Assembly: GCF_019931675.1 (NCBI RefSeq)
Contig: NZ_CP082922.1
Span: forward strand, 2,743,001 to 2,807,000
Reading direction: 5' to 3'
Source: Nocardioides rotundus
Lineage (GTDB): Bacteria; Actinomycetota; Actinomycetes; Propionibacteriales; Nocardioidaceae
Length of the DNA: 64,000 nt
Below the pieces are notes generated by a model. That model was not told where the DNA came from. It did no database searches and saw nothing but the letters and a program-made list of their open reading frames with translations. This document shows positions 52,930 to 61,258 of this stretch, one piece after another. Position 1 is the stretch's first letter. Each line of letters begins with the position of its first letter. The position numbers and the translations under genes were made by a program.

Positions 52930-53235
52930 CTACTCCTCGAGCCGCGACTCCAGCGCGTCGAGGCGGGCGTTCCAGAAGAGCGAGTACGTCGCCGTCCAGT
53001 CGGCGAGCTCCCGCAGCGGCCGGGAGTCGAGCCGATGCAGTCGCTCCCGACCATGCCGGCGCACCCGGACCAGTCCCGCGGACTCCAACACCCGCAGATG
53101 CTTGGTGACCCCCTGGCGGCTGATCGGCATCATGTCGCAGAGCGTGGAGAGGCTCTGCTCCCCGTGATCGCGCAGCGCGTCGAGCAGCTGACGCCGATGC
53201 GGGTCGGCGACCGCTCGGTAGACCTCCGCACTCAC
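52930..53235 (-). CDS. ArsR-family transcriptional regulator
   Basis: A 101-residue winged-helix repressor. VYRAVADPHRRQLLDALRDHG, LSTLCDMMPISRQGVTKHLR (recognition helix) and LVRVRRHGRERLHRLD fit the SRPBCC-associated ArsR group. No metal-binding cysteine box is evident, so it may sense something other than a metal. GTG at 53235. A 20-bp palindrome overlaps its own promoter, so autorepression is likely. Confidence 0.92.
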   Translation of the reverse strand: MSAEVYRAVADPHRRQLLDALRDHGEQSLSTLCDMMPISRQGVTKHLRVLESAGLVRVRRHGRERLHRLDSRPLRELADWTATYSLFWNARLDALESRLEE

Positions 53236-53242
53236 CCTTGCA

Positions 53243-53272
53243 GGTTAAGGCAACCGTATGGTTGCCTGTCAA
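53243..53272 (-). promoter_or_regulatory. ArsR promoter with palindromic operator
   Basis: Minus-strand TTGACA (53267-53272) and TTAACC (53243-53248) are 18 bp apart, and the spacer is exactly GGCAACC-n4-GGTTGCC. The full palindrome AGGCAACCGTATGGTTGCCT (53248-53267) has 8-bp perfect arms. A dimer bound here would block RNA polymerase at ArsR and sits about 32 bp upstream of the SRPBCC start. Confidence 0.65.
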
Positions 53273-53298
53273 CGACCGGCCACCGGAAGGGGCGAGCG

Positions 53299-53772
53299 TT
53301 GTACGGCAGGATCGAGGCCACGTCCTCGGGACATCGCCTCACCTTCGTGCGCGATCTCGCCGCTCCCGTCGACCGGGTATGGGAGATGCTCACCGACCGC
53401 GCCGCCCGGGCGACCTGGTTGTTCGACGGCGAGATCGAGCCCCGCGTCGGCGGTGCCGTCGACCTGTTCGACGAGGACCACCAGATGACCGGGGTGGTGA
53501 CGACCTGGGAGCCCCCGCACCGGCTCGCGCTGACCTGGTCGAGCCCGGACGCGCCGGCGGGCGACGTACGCTTCGACCTCGCGGCGACCGCGGAGGGCCG
53601 GTGCCGCCTGACGGTGACCCACTCCGTCGCGCCCGGAGGGAGGCCGCGCAGTCTCGCCGCGGGGTGGCACACGATCCTCGACCGGCTCGCCCCCGGACGC
53701 GAGACCCCCGGATTCCACGAGCTGGTGGCCGTCTACGCCGAGAGGCCGATCGAGGACCCGGACCGGGAGTGA
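53299..53772 (+). CDS. SRPBCC (AHSA1-like) domain protein
   Basis: A 157-residue START-like protein: FVRDLAAPVDRVWEMLTDRA, LFDGEIEPRVGGAVDLFDE, TTWEPPHRLALTW and the C-terminal helix AGWHTILDRLA. Such proteins are commonly paired with an ArsR regulator. They bind hydrophobic ligands; the ligand is unknown. Start TTG at 53299, with GGAAGGGG 6 nt upstream. Its stop overlaps the MFS start (GTGA). Confidence 0.82.
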   Translation: MYGRIEATSSGHRLTFVRDLAAPVDRVWEMLTDRAARATWLFDGEIEPRVGGAVDLFDEDHQMTGVVTTWEPPHRLALTWSSPDAPAGDVRFDLAATAEGRCRLTVTHSVAPGGRPRSLAAGWHTILDRLAPGRETPGFHELVAVYAERPIEDPDRE

Positions 53773-55109
53773 GCGGGCCGGCACGACACCCCGCGGCCCT
53801 CGGCATCGGCGTGGTGCTGCTGGAGTTCGCGGCGGCCGTGTCCACCCTGGTCTTCTCCACCCTGCTGCCGGCGGCCGCGCAGGACCTGCACGGGACCACC
53901 CGGCTGGCGCTGCTGGTCAGCGGCTCGACGATCGGCCTCTTCACCGCGACCGCGTGTGCCGCCCCGATGCTGGCCCGGTGGGGCACCCGGCCGATGCTGG
54001 TCCTCGGACTGGCATCGACCGTGGTCGGCAGCGTCGTCGCCACCACCGCCGCCGGACCCTGGTGGTTCGCCGGCGGGCGCTTCATCGCCGGGGTCGCCGC
54101 GGGGCTTCTGGCCGTGGTGGGCGTCTCCGCGGCCATCCGCCACCTGGAGGAGCGGGTCCGGCTCCGCGTGATCGCCGCGTCCACCGCGATGTGGATCGTG
54201 CCCGGCCTGGTGGGGCCGAGCGCCGCCGCCGGGCTCGAGCACGTGGTCGGCTGGCGGTGGGCCCTGCTCGCGCCGATCCCGCTCACCATTCTCGGCCGGG
54301 TCCTGATCGTGTCGGCACTGCCCGCCGAAGTGCGAGCCGCACGTGCGACCGACGGCGGGCACCGCCCGGTCGGGCCGACCCTGCTCATCCCGGCCGGCGT
54401 CGCGGCGTTCGTGCTGGCGACGGAGACCGACCTCTGGCTCGTGGGGATCACGGGACTGATCGCGGCGACCGCCGGATTCGCCGCGCTCATGCCGCGGGGA
54501 ACGCTCGCCCTCCGTCGAGGAGCGCCGAGCGCGCTGGCCGGCCTCACCCTGTTCGGGCTCGGCTACTTCGGCGCGACCAGCCTCGTCACGCTCGCCCTCA
54601 CCCGGGTGCTCGGGACGTCCCTCACCGAGGCGGGCTGGGCGCTGGGCGGAGCCCCCGTCGCGTGGGCACTGGCGACGCTGGCGATGCCCCGGCTGCAGGA
54701 TCTCGGGCGCGCCCCGGGACCGGCCGCCGGCCTGCTGGTCACCGCGTGCGGAGTCCTGGGCACCGCCGTACTCCTGGTGACGGGGGCGCCCTTCCCCTGG
54801 GCACTCGCGACCTGGATCGTGGTCGGCGCCGGGGTCGGGGTCGCCTACCCGACGCTCTATCTGCGAGCGACCACCCCGGACGGCTCGGCCGACGCCGAGC
54901 AGCTGGCGGCGGCGGTGATCACGACCGAGAGCTTCGGCGGCCTGGTCGGCGCGGCGGCGGGCGGGGCTGCGGTGTCGGCGATGATCGGGGGCGGGGTGCG
55001 GGCGGACCTGGGCTACGCGACGGTGTACGTCGGCTTCGGGCTGGCGCTGGCCCTGGCGGCCGCGGTCAGCTCTCGCTCTGCGGCCGGTGTCCGCGACACC
55101 GGCAGGTGA
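53769..55109 (+). CDS. MFS transporter
   Basis: A 446-residue major facilitator with 12-14 predicted transmembrane segments. The motif-A-like loop is LARWGTRPMLVLG; GGRFIAGVAAGLLAVVGVSA and the later LGYFGATSLVTLALTRVLG are hydrophobic helices. Probably a drug or metabolite exporter controlled together with the SRPBCC gene. GTG start at 53769. It runs 44 bp into the convergent DUF2470 gene. Confidence 0.87.
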   Translation: MSGPARHPAALGIGVVLLEFAAAVSTLVFSTLLPAAAQDLHGTTRLALLVSGSTIGLFTATACAAPMLARWGTRPMLVLGLASTVVGSVVATTAAGPWWFAGGRFIAGVAAGLLAVVGVSAAIRHLEERVRLRVIAASTAMWIVPGLVGPSAAAGLEHVVGWRWALLAPIPLTILGRVLIVSALPAEVRAARATDGGHRPVGPTLLIPAGVAAFVLATETDLWLVGITGLIAATAGFAALMPRGTLALRRGAPSALAGLTLFGLGYFGATSLVTLALTRVLGTSLTEAGWALGGAPVAWALATLAMPRLQDLGRAPGPAAGLLVTACGVLGTAVLLVTGAPFPWALATWIVVGAGVGVAYPTLYLRATTPDGSADAEQLAAAVITTESFGGLVGAAAGGAAVSAMIGGGVRADLGYATVYVGFGLALALAAAVSSRSAAGVRDTGR

Positions 55110-55743
55110 GCGGGATCGCCAGACCCCGCGGCGCCTGGTCGAGGGTGTCGATCGGGCCGCCGGGGAAGGCGAGCCGGACCCGCTCGACGCCGTCGTCGCA
55201 GAGCACGACCACCTCGACGCCGTAGCGGTCGATCGCCTGCGGGACGACCGCCCGGGCGCGGGCGTAGTCGTTGGCCCGGATGCAGGCCAACAGGTCCTGG
55301 TCGTGCGCCTCGGCCAGGTGCCGGAGCAACCCGGGGGCGAGCTCGCGCAGCGGGTCGGGCCGGGCTTCGTGGAACTGGCGCAGCGCGAGCGAGACGCTGT
55401 GCGGGCCGACCAGCCGGCAGGCCAGCGGAGAGAGGCGGTAGGCCCGCTTGCCCCCGTCCGCGGGGCCGCAGGCGGTCAGCGGACCGGCGAGCTCGACCCG
55501 CCAGAACGGCGCGGGAGCGGGCACCGAGAGGGTGACGACGCGGCAGCTCCCGAGCTCGCGGACCACCGGCGAGGCGGCGCCCAGCCGCACCACCGGCCGC
55601 CCGTCGGGCCGGTCCTCCACGGCCACGACCGCGACCAGCCCCTGACGGACGTGGCACGGCTGGGTCGCCAACGTGGCGACACTGGCCATCGCCAGGGCGG
55701 TCCTGGCCTGCTCGGCCCAGGTGGGCTCGGTGATAGGTGTCAT
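55066..55743 (-). CDS. DUF2470 / HugZ-like protein, IdeR-linked
   Basis: A 225-residue protein with an N-terminal FMN-binding split-barrel-like region (ASVATLATQPCHVRQGLVAV) and a C-terminal DUF2470 domain (LLRHLAEAHDQDLLACIRAN...VVVLCDDGVERVRLAFPGG). Related proteins degrade haem or assist iron release. The ATG overlaps the ABC transporter stop (ATGA), so the pair form an operon behind an iron-regulator box. Haem-related function is inferred from family and regulation. Confidence 0.8.
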   Translation of the reverse strand: MTPITEPTWAEQARTALAMASVATLATQPCHVRQGLVAVVAVEDRPDGRPVVRLGAASPVVRELGSCRVVTLSVPAPAPFWRVELAGPLTACGPADGGKRAYRLSPLACRLVGPHSVSLALRQFHEARPDPLRELAPGLLRHLAEAHDQDLLACIRANDYARARAVVPQAIDRYGVEVVVLCDDGVERVRLAFPGGPIDTLDQAPRGLAIPLTCRCRGHRPQSES

Positions 55744-57548
55744 CGAACGACCTCCGTGTCGTGGGACTGCCCGGTCTGGACCCGCCAGAGGGCGGCGTAC
55801 GCCCCGTCCTCGGCGATCAGCTCGTCGTGCGTTCCTGCCTCGACCACCCGTCCGCCGTCGAACACCCAGATCCGGTGCGCGTGCCGGACGGTGGAGAGCC
55901 GGTGGGCGACGACGATCGCCGTACGCCTGGCCGCGGCGTGCCGCAGCGACTCCTGGATCGCGGCCTCGGTCTCGTTGTCGACCGCGCTGGTGGCCTCGTC
56001 GAGGACGAGTACGGCGGGGTCGCGCAATGCCCGCGCGAGGGCGAGCCGCTGGCGCTGGCCGCCGGAGAGGGTGACGCCCCGCTCCCCCACCCAGGTCTCG
56101 AAGCCGCCCGGCAGCGCCTCGATGAAGTCCAGAGCCGCGGCGGCGCGGGCCGCCTCGCGGACCTCCTCGCGGGTGGCGTCGGGGCGCCCGTAGGCGATGT
56201 TGTCGGCGATGCTGCCGGCGAACATGAAGACGTCCTGGGCGACGTAGCCCATCGAGCCGCGCAGCGAGTCCCAGTCGAGCTCGCGGACGTCGGAGCCGTC
56301 CAGCAGCACCCGCCCGGTCCGGGGGTCGTCGAAGCGCAGGATCAGCCGCAGCACCGAGGACTTCCCGGCCCCGGTGGCGCCGACGATCGCGTGCGTCTCG
56401 CCTGCGGGGATCTCCATGTCGACGCCGTGCAGGACGTCCGGGCCGTCGGCGTACCCCGCGCGCACGCCCCTCAGCTCGACCCGGCCGCACACGGGGCGCG
56501 CGAGCGACCGGTCCCCGGCCGGCACGGTGATCGGCACCGTGAGCAGCCCGAGGATCCGGGCGGTCGAGGCCCGGCCGCGCTGGTAGAGGTCGAGCACCTC
56601 GGCGACCCGGGTGAGCGGCCACAGCAGGCGCTGGGTCATGAACACCAGGACGGAGTAGAGGCCGACCTGCAGGTCGCCGCGCAGGGTCGCCCACCCGCCG
56701 AGCAGCAGGGTGCCGGTGAAGCCGGCCAGGATCGCCACCCGCACCAGCGGCACGAAGGCGGCGGAGGAGCGGATGGCGGCCACGTTGGCGGAGCGGTACG
56801 CCGCCGAGGCGGACGCGATCCGGTCGCGCTCCCGGTCCTCAGCGGTGAAGGCCTTGATCGTGGCGATGCCGGCCAGGTTGGCCGAGAGCGCCTCGGAGAG
56901 GTCGGCGACGGTGTCGCGCACCCGGCCGTAGAGCGGCTCCAGCCGGCGCTGGAAGATCAGTGACCCGACGACGATCACCGGGATCGGGAGGAAGGCGAAG
57001 AGCAGCAGCTGCCAGGACGCCGCCGCGAAGACCGCGCCGACCAGCAGCACGTTCAGCGCCGTCTGCAGGATCGCCGGGGCGCCGATGTCGAGGAACCGCT
57101 CGAGCTGGTTCACGTCGTCGTTGAGCGTGGCCAGGGTCGAGCCGGACCCGCGCCGCTCGTGCCAGCCCATGTCCAGGTGCTGCGCGTGGTCGTAGGCCTC
57201 GACCCGCAGGTCGTGCTCGACCCCCTGGGCCAGCCCGCGCCACAGGACCGCGGCGGCGTACTCGGTGAGCGACTCGACGATCCACACCACGACGTTGAGT
57301 ACGGCGAGCCAGGCGAGCTGGGCGTAGCGGGAGTCCACCCCGAGCAGCGACCCCACGAAGGACCCCTCGCCCCGCACGACCACGTCGACCGCGGCGCCGA
57401 TCAGCAGATCGGGCACCACGTCGGCCACCTTGTTGACCGTCGACATCGTGACCGCCGCGACGAACCGGGGTCGGTATCGCCGCTGACGGCGCCACAGGGC
57501 GCTGAGGGGGCGTTCCGGGCCGCCTGGCCCGCTCGTGGTGGGGTGCAA
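55740..57548 (-). CDS. ABC transporter with fused permease and ATPase domains, iron-regulated
   Basis: A 602-residue half-transporter of the exporter fold. Membrane domain about residues 25-320; the nucleotide-binding domain has VGATGAGKSSVLRLIL (Walker A), LSGGQRQRLALARAL (signature) and VLDEATSAVDNET (Walker B, D-loop). It is expected to act as a homodimer or with another half-transporter. The position behind an IdeR/DtxR box and beside DUF2470 suggests siderophore or haem transport, comparable with the mycobacterial IrtAB type. TTG start at 57548. Confidence 0.9.
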   Translation of the reverse strand: MHPTTSGPGGPERPLSALWRRQRRYRPRFVAAVTMSTVNKVADVVPDLLIGAAVDVVVRGEGSFVGSLLGVDSRYAQLAWLAVLNVVVWIVESLTEYAAAVLWRGLAQGVEHDLRVEAYDHAQHLDMGWHERRGSGSTLATLNDDVNQLERFLDIGAPAILQTALNVLLVGAVFAAASWQLLLFAFLPIPVIVVGSLIFQRRLEPLYGRVRDTVADLSEALSANLAGIATIKAFTAEDRERDRIASASAAYRSANVAAIRSSAAFVPLVRVAILAGFTGTLLLGGWATLRGDLQVGLYSVLVFMTQRLLWPLTRVAEVLDLYQRGRASTARILGLLTVPITVPAGDRSLARPVCGRVELRGVRAGYADGPDVLHGVDMEIPAGETHAIVGATGAGKSSVLRLILRFDDPRTGRVLLDGSDVRELDWDSLRGSMGYVAQDVFMFAGSIADNIAYGRPDATREEVREAARAAAALDFIEALPGGFETWVGERGVTLSGGQRQRLALARALRDPAVLVLDEATSAVDNETEAAIQESLRHAAARRTAIVVAHRLSTVRHAHRIWVFDGGRVVEAGTHDELIAEDGAYAALWRVQTGQSHDTEVVR

Positions 57549-57575
57549 GAGGGTTCGTCCCGTCCGTCGCTCTCG

Positions 57576-57594
57576 TTAGGTAAGGCTACCCTAA
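57576..57594. promoter_or_regulatory. IdeR/DtxR iron box
   Basis: TTAGGTAAGGCTACCCTAA matches the 19-bp DtxR/IdeR consensus TTAGGTTAGGCTAACCTAA at 17 of 19 positions and is itself nearly palindromic. It lies 28-46 bp before the ABC transporter start codon, where bound Fe-IdeR would block transcription. Confidence 0.8.
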
Positions 57595-57642
57595 CTTAAT
57601 CGCGGCGGTCGGTGGCCCGGTGGTGACCGACCTCGCACATGC

Positions 57643-57686
57643 CGAAGGGCCCCGCCCCGGCATCGCTGCCGGGACGGGGCCCTTCG
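57643..57686 (-). terminator. Terminator after tRNA-Glu
   Basis: CGAAGGGCCCCG (57643-57654) pairs perfectly with CGGGGCCCTTCG (57675-57686), and the stem continues through CCCGGCA/TGCCGGG. It lies 7 bp beyond the tRNA CCA end. There is no long T-run. Confidence 0.7.
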
Positions 57687-57693
57687 TGTCTGG

Positions 57694-57766
57694 TACCCCC
57701 GACCGGATTCGAACCGGCGCTACCGCCTTGAGAGGGCGGCGTGCTAGGCCGCTACACAACGGGGGC
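57694..57766 (-). tRNA. tRNA-Glu, anticodon CTC
   Basis: 73 nt. Acceptor GCCCCCG pairs with CGGGGGT (terminal G-U); anticodon stem CCGCC/GGCGG closes the loop CTCTCAA, anticodon CTC; T-arm CCGGTTCGAATCCGG. The 3' CCA is encoded (57691-57693). Lies downstream of tRNA-Gln on the same strand. Confidence 0.95.
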
Positions 57767-57821
57767 GAGACGCGTTCTCACGCGGGTGAGACCCTAGCCA
57801 ATCGGCTCCTGTCGCACCAAA

Positions 57822-57841
57822 TCCCGGCCGCGTGGCCGGGA
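57822..57841 (-). terminator. Terminator after tRNA-Gln
   Basis: TCCCGGCC/GGCCGGGA, 8-bp perfect stem with a 4-nt loop, followed by TTT on the minus strand, 6 bp after the tRNA-Gln 3' end. Confidence 0.7.
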
Positions 57842-57847
57842 CTTTCG

Positions 57848-57919
57848 CTGGGATACTAGGACTCGAACCTAGACTAACTGAACCAGAATCAGTCGTGCTG
57901 CCAATTACACCATATCCCA
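57848..57919 (-). tRNA. tRNA-Gln, anticodon CTG
   Basis: 72 nt. Acceptor TGGGATA/TATCCCA with discriminator G; anticodon stem ACTGA/TCAGT closes the loop TTCTGGT, anticodon CTG; T-arm CTAGGTTCGAGTCCTAG. CCA is not encoded. Its 5' end is only 4 bp from the CPBP stop codon, so it may be processed from the gltX-CPBP transcript. Confidence 0.95.
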
Positions 57920-57923
57920 ATGG

Positions 57924-58925
57924 TCAGGCCCCTTCGGAGGAGTCCTCCGGGGCCGAGGAAGAACGATACACAAGCCCCGTGGAGGCGGCCAAAACGGCCG
58001 GATCGGCCGAGCGCGCGACCCCCATCCGCCGGGCCGCCCACCACACCAGCGCGAGGAACAGCAGGGTCCGGATCACCGTCGACGGGATCATCCACCAGGT
58101 CGCCTCTCCGGGGTTGAGCGCACTGGCCAGGTCGCTGAAGGCGAGCGCGAGCCCGAAGGCGACGAAGTTGTTGAGCACGTGCATCGCGATGCCCGCCTCG
58201 AGGCCGCCGGTGATGAGCACGAGCACGCCGGAGAGCACGCCGAAGGCGAACCGGTCGAAGAACACCGGGGCGCTCTGCGAGCCGTGGGCGAGTGCGAACA
58301 GCAGCGCGGGTACGGCGACCGCGAGCACGCGGCCGGCGGTACGCCCCCAGGCGGTGTCGGCCATGCTGCCGACCGCCTGGGTGAGGTAGCCGCGGAACAG
58401 GTACTCCTCCGCGGCCGCCTGCAGCGGGGTGAGGAAGAGCACGACGAGCAGGAAGTCCCGCATCTGCCGGGTGAACGGGTTGAGCTCCTGGCTCACCTCG
58501 CCCGCCTCCTGGCCGGGCAGCAGCGTGGACACCACGATCGACACGGCCAGCGCGGCCACCGACAGGCCCAGGCAGGCGGCGAACCACCGCCAGCGGATCC
58601 GTGGGTGGACCGAGGACAGCCAACGCGGCCGCATCCCGTGCAGGACGCGGACCAGCAGCCACGACAGCGGGATCGCCGTGGCCAGGGTGAGGTTGAGGTA
58701 GGCCAGCGCCACCGGGGTCGGGTCGCCGAGGTCGGTCACCCGGGCCAGCGTCTCCTGGGCGGGGACGCCGGAGGCGCCGTACCAGAGCAGGAACGGCACG
58801 GTCATCAGCGCCGGGGCCACCACGAACACCCCGCCCAGCAGCAGCGGGATGCCGAGCAGCCCGAGCCAGACCGGTCTCGGGGCGGCCCGCAGCAGGGTGG
58901 TGTACTCCGGGCCCCGCTGCGTCAC
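57924..58925 (-). CDS. CPBP family intramembrane metalloprotease
   Basis: A 333-residue membrane protein, about eight transmembrane segments. The CPBP (Abi/Rce1-like) active-site motifs are all present: EEYLFRG (EExxxR), FALAHGS and HVLNN. Possible roles are prenyl-protein-like processing or membrane-protein cleavage; the substrate is unknown. GTG at 58925, 13 bp after gltX, with GAGGG upstream. Confidence 0.88.
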   Translation of the reverse strand: MTQRGPEYTTLLRAAPRPVWLGLLGIPLLLGGVFVVAPALMTVPFLLWYGASGVPAQETLARVTDLGDPTPVALAYLNLTLATAIPLSWLLVRVLHGMRPRWLSSVHPRIRWRWFAACLGLSVAALAVSIVVSTLLPGQEAGEVSQELNPFTRQMRDFLLVVLFLTPLQAAAEEYLFRGYLTQAVGSMADTAWGRTAGRVLAVAVPALLFALAHGSQSAPVFFDRFAFGVLSGVLVLITGGLEAGIAMHVLNNFVAFGLALAFSDLASALNPGEATWWMIPSTVIRTLLFLALVWWAARRMGVARSADPAVLAASTGLVYRSSSAPEDSSEGA

Positions 58926-58938
58926 GCCGCGGCGTCCC

Positions 58939-60420
58939 TCACGCGATGACGTCGGAGAGCCGGGACAGCGACCGGTCGCGGCCCAGCAGCTCCATCGACT
59001 CGAACAGCGGCGGGCTCACCCGACTGCCGGTGACCGCGACCCGGACGGGCGCGAAGGCCACCCGCGGCTTGAGCTCCATCCCCTCGATCAGCGCCGAGCG
59101 CAGCGCCTCCTCGATCGCCTCGGTGCTCCACGGGTGCACGTCCTCGAGCGCGTCGCGCGCCGCCCGCACGACCTCGACGCCCTGCTCGTCGAGCACCTTG
59201 GCCACGTCGTCGGGGTTGCGGGTGAAGGCCTCATCGTCGGCGAAGAGGAAGGCGAGCATCGGCACCGCCTCGGTGAGCTTGTTGATCCGCTCCGCGACCA
59301 GCGGCATCGCCTGCTCCAGCAGCTGCGCGTCCGCGTCGTTCACCGGGTCGCCGACCACCTGCGCGGTCTTGAGGAACGGCAGCACCCGGTGGGTGATCTC
59401 GTCGGTGGAGAGCCGGCGCATGTGCTCGGCGTTGATCGCCTCGGCCTTCTTCAGGTCGAAGCGGGCGGGGTTGGGGTTGACGTCGCCCAGCTCGAAGGCG
59501 TCCACCATCTCCTCGAGGTCGAAGACGTCCCGGTCCGCCGCGATCGCCCAGCCGAGCAGGGCCAGGTAGTTCATCAGCCCCTCGGGCAGGAACCCCTGCT
59601 CGCGGTACATGTTGACGTGCGCCTGCGGGTCGCGCTTGGAGAGCTTCTTGTTGCCCTCCCCCATCACGTAGGGCAGGTGGCCGAACGCCGGCGTGAGCTC
59701 CGCGACGCCGATCTCCTTGAGCGCGTCGTAGAGCGCGATCTGTCGCGGCGTGCTGGACAGCAGGTCCTCCCCGCGCAGCACATGGGTGATCTTCATCAGC
59801 GCGTCGTCGACCGGGTTCACCAGGGTGTAGAGCGGGTCGCCGTTCGCCCGCGCCAGCGCGTAGTCGGGCACGTTCGCGGTGTCGAAGGTGATCTCGCCGC
59901 GCACCAGGTCGTCCCAGGTCAGCTCGCCGTCGGGCATCCGGAAGCGCACGATCGGCTGGCGGCCCTCATCCTCGAAGGCCTGCCGCTGCGCGTCGGACAG
60001 CTCGCGGCAGAAGCCGTCGTACCCCATCACCTTGGAGCCGGACGCCTTGCGCCGCTCGGCGATCTCCTCGGTGGTGCAGAAGCAGTCATAGGTGTACGAC
60101 GTCTCGCGCAGCCGCTCCAGCACGTCGCGGTAGACGTCACCGCGCTCGGACTGGCGGTAGGGGCCGTAGTCGCCGCCGACCTGCGGGCCCTCGTCCCAGT
60201 TCAGCCCCGCCCAGCGCAGCACGTCGAGGATGCCCTCGTAGGACTCCTCGGTGTTGCGCTCCTTGTCGGTGTCCTCGATCCGCAGCACGAAGGTGCCGCC
60301 GTGGCGGCGCGCGAACGCCCAGTTGAACAGGGCGGTCCGCAGCAGGCCGACGTGCGGGCTGCCGGTCGGGCTCGGGGCCATCCGTACCCGGATGTCGCTG
60401 CCGGTGGCGGGCTGGGTCAT
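58939..60420 (-). CDS. gltX: Glutamyl-tRNA synthetase
   Basis: A 493-residue class I synthetase. The HIGH motif is HVGL in PSPTGSPHVGLLRTALFNW, the KMSKS motif is KLSKRD, and the anticodon-binding part is helical. Actinobacteria usually lack GlnRS, so this enzyme probably charges both tRNA-Glu and tRNA-Gln, the latter then amidated by GatCAB. Its two substrates are encoded just downstream. ATG overlaps the FAH-family stop (ATGA). Confidence 0.97.
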   Translation of the reverse strand: MTQPATGSDIRVRMAPSPTGSPHVGLLRTALFNWAFARRHGGTFVLRIEDTDKERNTEESYEGILDVLRWAGLNWDEGPQVGGDYGPYRQSERGDVYRDVLERLRETSYTYDCFCTTEEIAERRKASGSKVMGYDGFCRELSDAQRQAFEDEGRQPIVRFRMPDGELTWDDLVRGEITFDTANVPDYALARANGDPLYTLVNPVDDALMKITHVLRGEDLLSSTPRQIALYDALKEIGVAELTPAFGHLPYVMGEGNKKLSKRDPQAHVNMYREQGFLPEGLMNYLALLGWAIAADRDVFDLEEMVDAFELGDVNPNPARFDLKKAEAINAEHMRRLSTDEITHRVLPFLKTAQVVGDPVNDADAQLLEQAMPLVAERINKLTEAVPMLAFLFADDEAFTRNPDDVAKVLDEQGVEVVRAARDALEDVHPWSTEAIEEALRSALIEGMELKPRVAFAPVRVAVTGSRVSPPLFESMELLGRDRSLSRLSDVIA

Positions 60421-61226
60421 CGCTTGGTCACCTTGTTGGTCAGGGTGCCGAGGCCGTCGATGGAGATGTCGACCTCGTCACCGATCTGCATCGGCCCGAC
60501 GCCCTCGGGGGTGCCGGTGAGGATCACGTCGCCCGGCAGCAGCGTCATCATCGAGCTGATGTGGGCCACGAGCGTGGGGATGTCGAAGATCATGTCGGCG
60601 GTCGTGCCGTCCTGCACGAGGTCGCCGTTGAGGAAGGTCCGCACCCGGCGGCCCTCCGCGAAGTCGTTCGGGTCGAGGTCGGTCTCGATCCACGGCCCCA
60701 GCGGGCAGAAGGAGTCGAAGCCCTTGGCGCGGGAGAACCGGCCGTCCTTCCTCTGCAGGTCGCGGGCGGTCACGTCGTCGCCGATGGTGTAGCCGAAGAT
60801 CACGTCGGTGGCCTGCTCGGCCGGGACGTCGCGGCAGATCCGGCCGATCACCACGGCCAGCTCGCCCTCGTAGTGCAGGTCCTCGGTCTGGGGCGGGTAC
60901 TGGATCGGGTCGCCGGGGCCGATCACGCTGGTGTTGGGCTTGAGGAAGACCATCGGCTCGTCGGGGACCTCGTTGCCCATCTCGGCGGCGTGCGCGGCGT
61001 AGTTACGGCCCACCGCCACCACCTTGCTCCGCGGGATGACGGGCGCGAGGAGGCGTACGTCGGCCAGCGGGCGCTCGGTCGTCGTGGGCTGGATCCCGGC
61101 ATACATCGGGTCGCCGGTCAGCTCGACCACGGTGGCGTCCTCCGCGGGCTCGCCGTACTCGTCCAGCTCACCGGTCACCAGGCCGTAGCGGGGCTCGTCC
61201 TCGATCGTGAATCTCGCGATGCGCAC
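60417..61226 (-). CDS. Fumarylacetoacetate hydrolase family protein
   Basis: A 269-residue FAH-family enzyme. VVAVGRNYAAHAAEMGNEVP, FLKPNTSVIGPGDPIQYP, YEGELAVVIGR (metal Glu) and GYTIGDDVTARDLQRKDG are the core motifs; TGTPEGVGPMQIGDEVDI ends it. Members act as hydrolases, decarboxylases or acylpyruvases; the substrate is open. GTG at 61226 with TAGGCT 6 nt upstream (leaderless). Confidence 0.9.
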   Translation of the reverse strand: MRIARFTIEDEPRYGLVTGELDEYGEPAEDATVVELTGDPMYAGIQPTTTERPLADVRLLAPVIPRSKVVAVGRNYAAHAAEMGNEVPDEPMVFLKPNTSVIGPGDPIQYPPQTEDLHYEGELAVVIGRICRDVPAEQATDVIFGYTIGDDVTARDLQRKDGRFSRAKGFDSFCPLGPWIETDLDPNDFAEGRRVRTFLNGDLVQDGTTADMIFDIPTLVAHISSMMTLLPGDVILTGTPEGVGPMQIGDEVDISIDGLGTLTNKVTKR

Positions 61227-61258
61227 GGAGCGAGCCTATCCACCTAGCCTTGGTGAGC
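61227..61258. promoter_or_regulatory. Compact divergent leaderless promoters
   Basis: Minus-strand TAGGCT (61233-61238), 6 nt before the FAH-family GTG, and plus-strand TAGCCT (61245-61250), 8 nt before GTG 61259, share a 32-bp space. Same architecture as 37771-37801. Confidence 0.5.
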
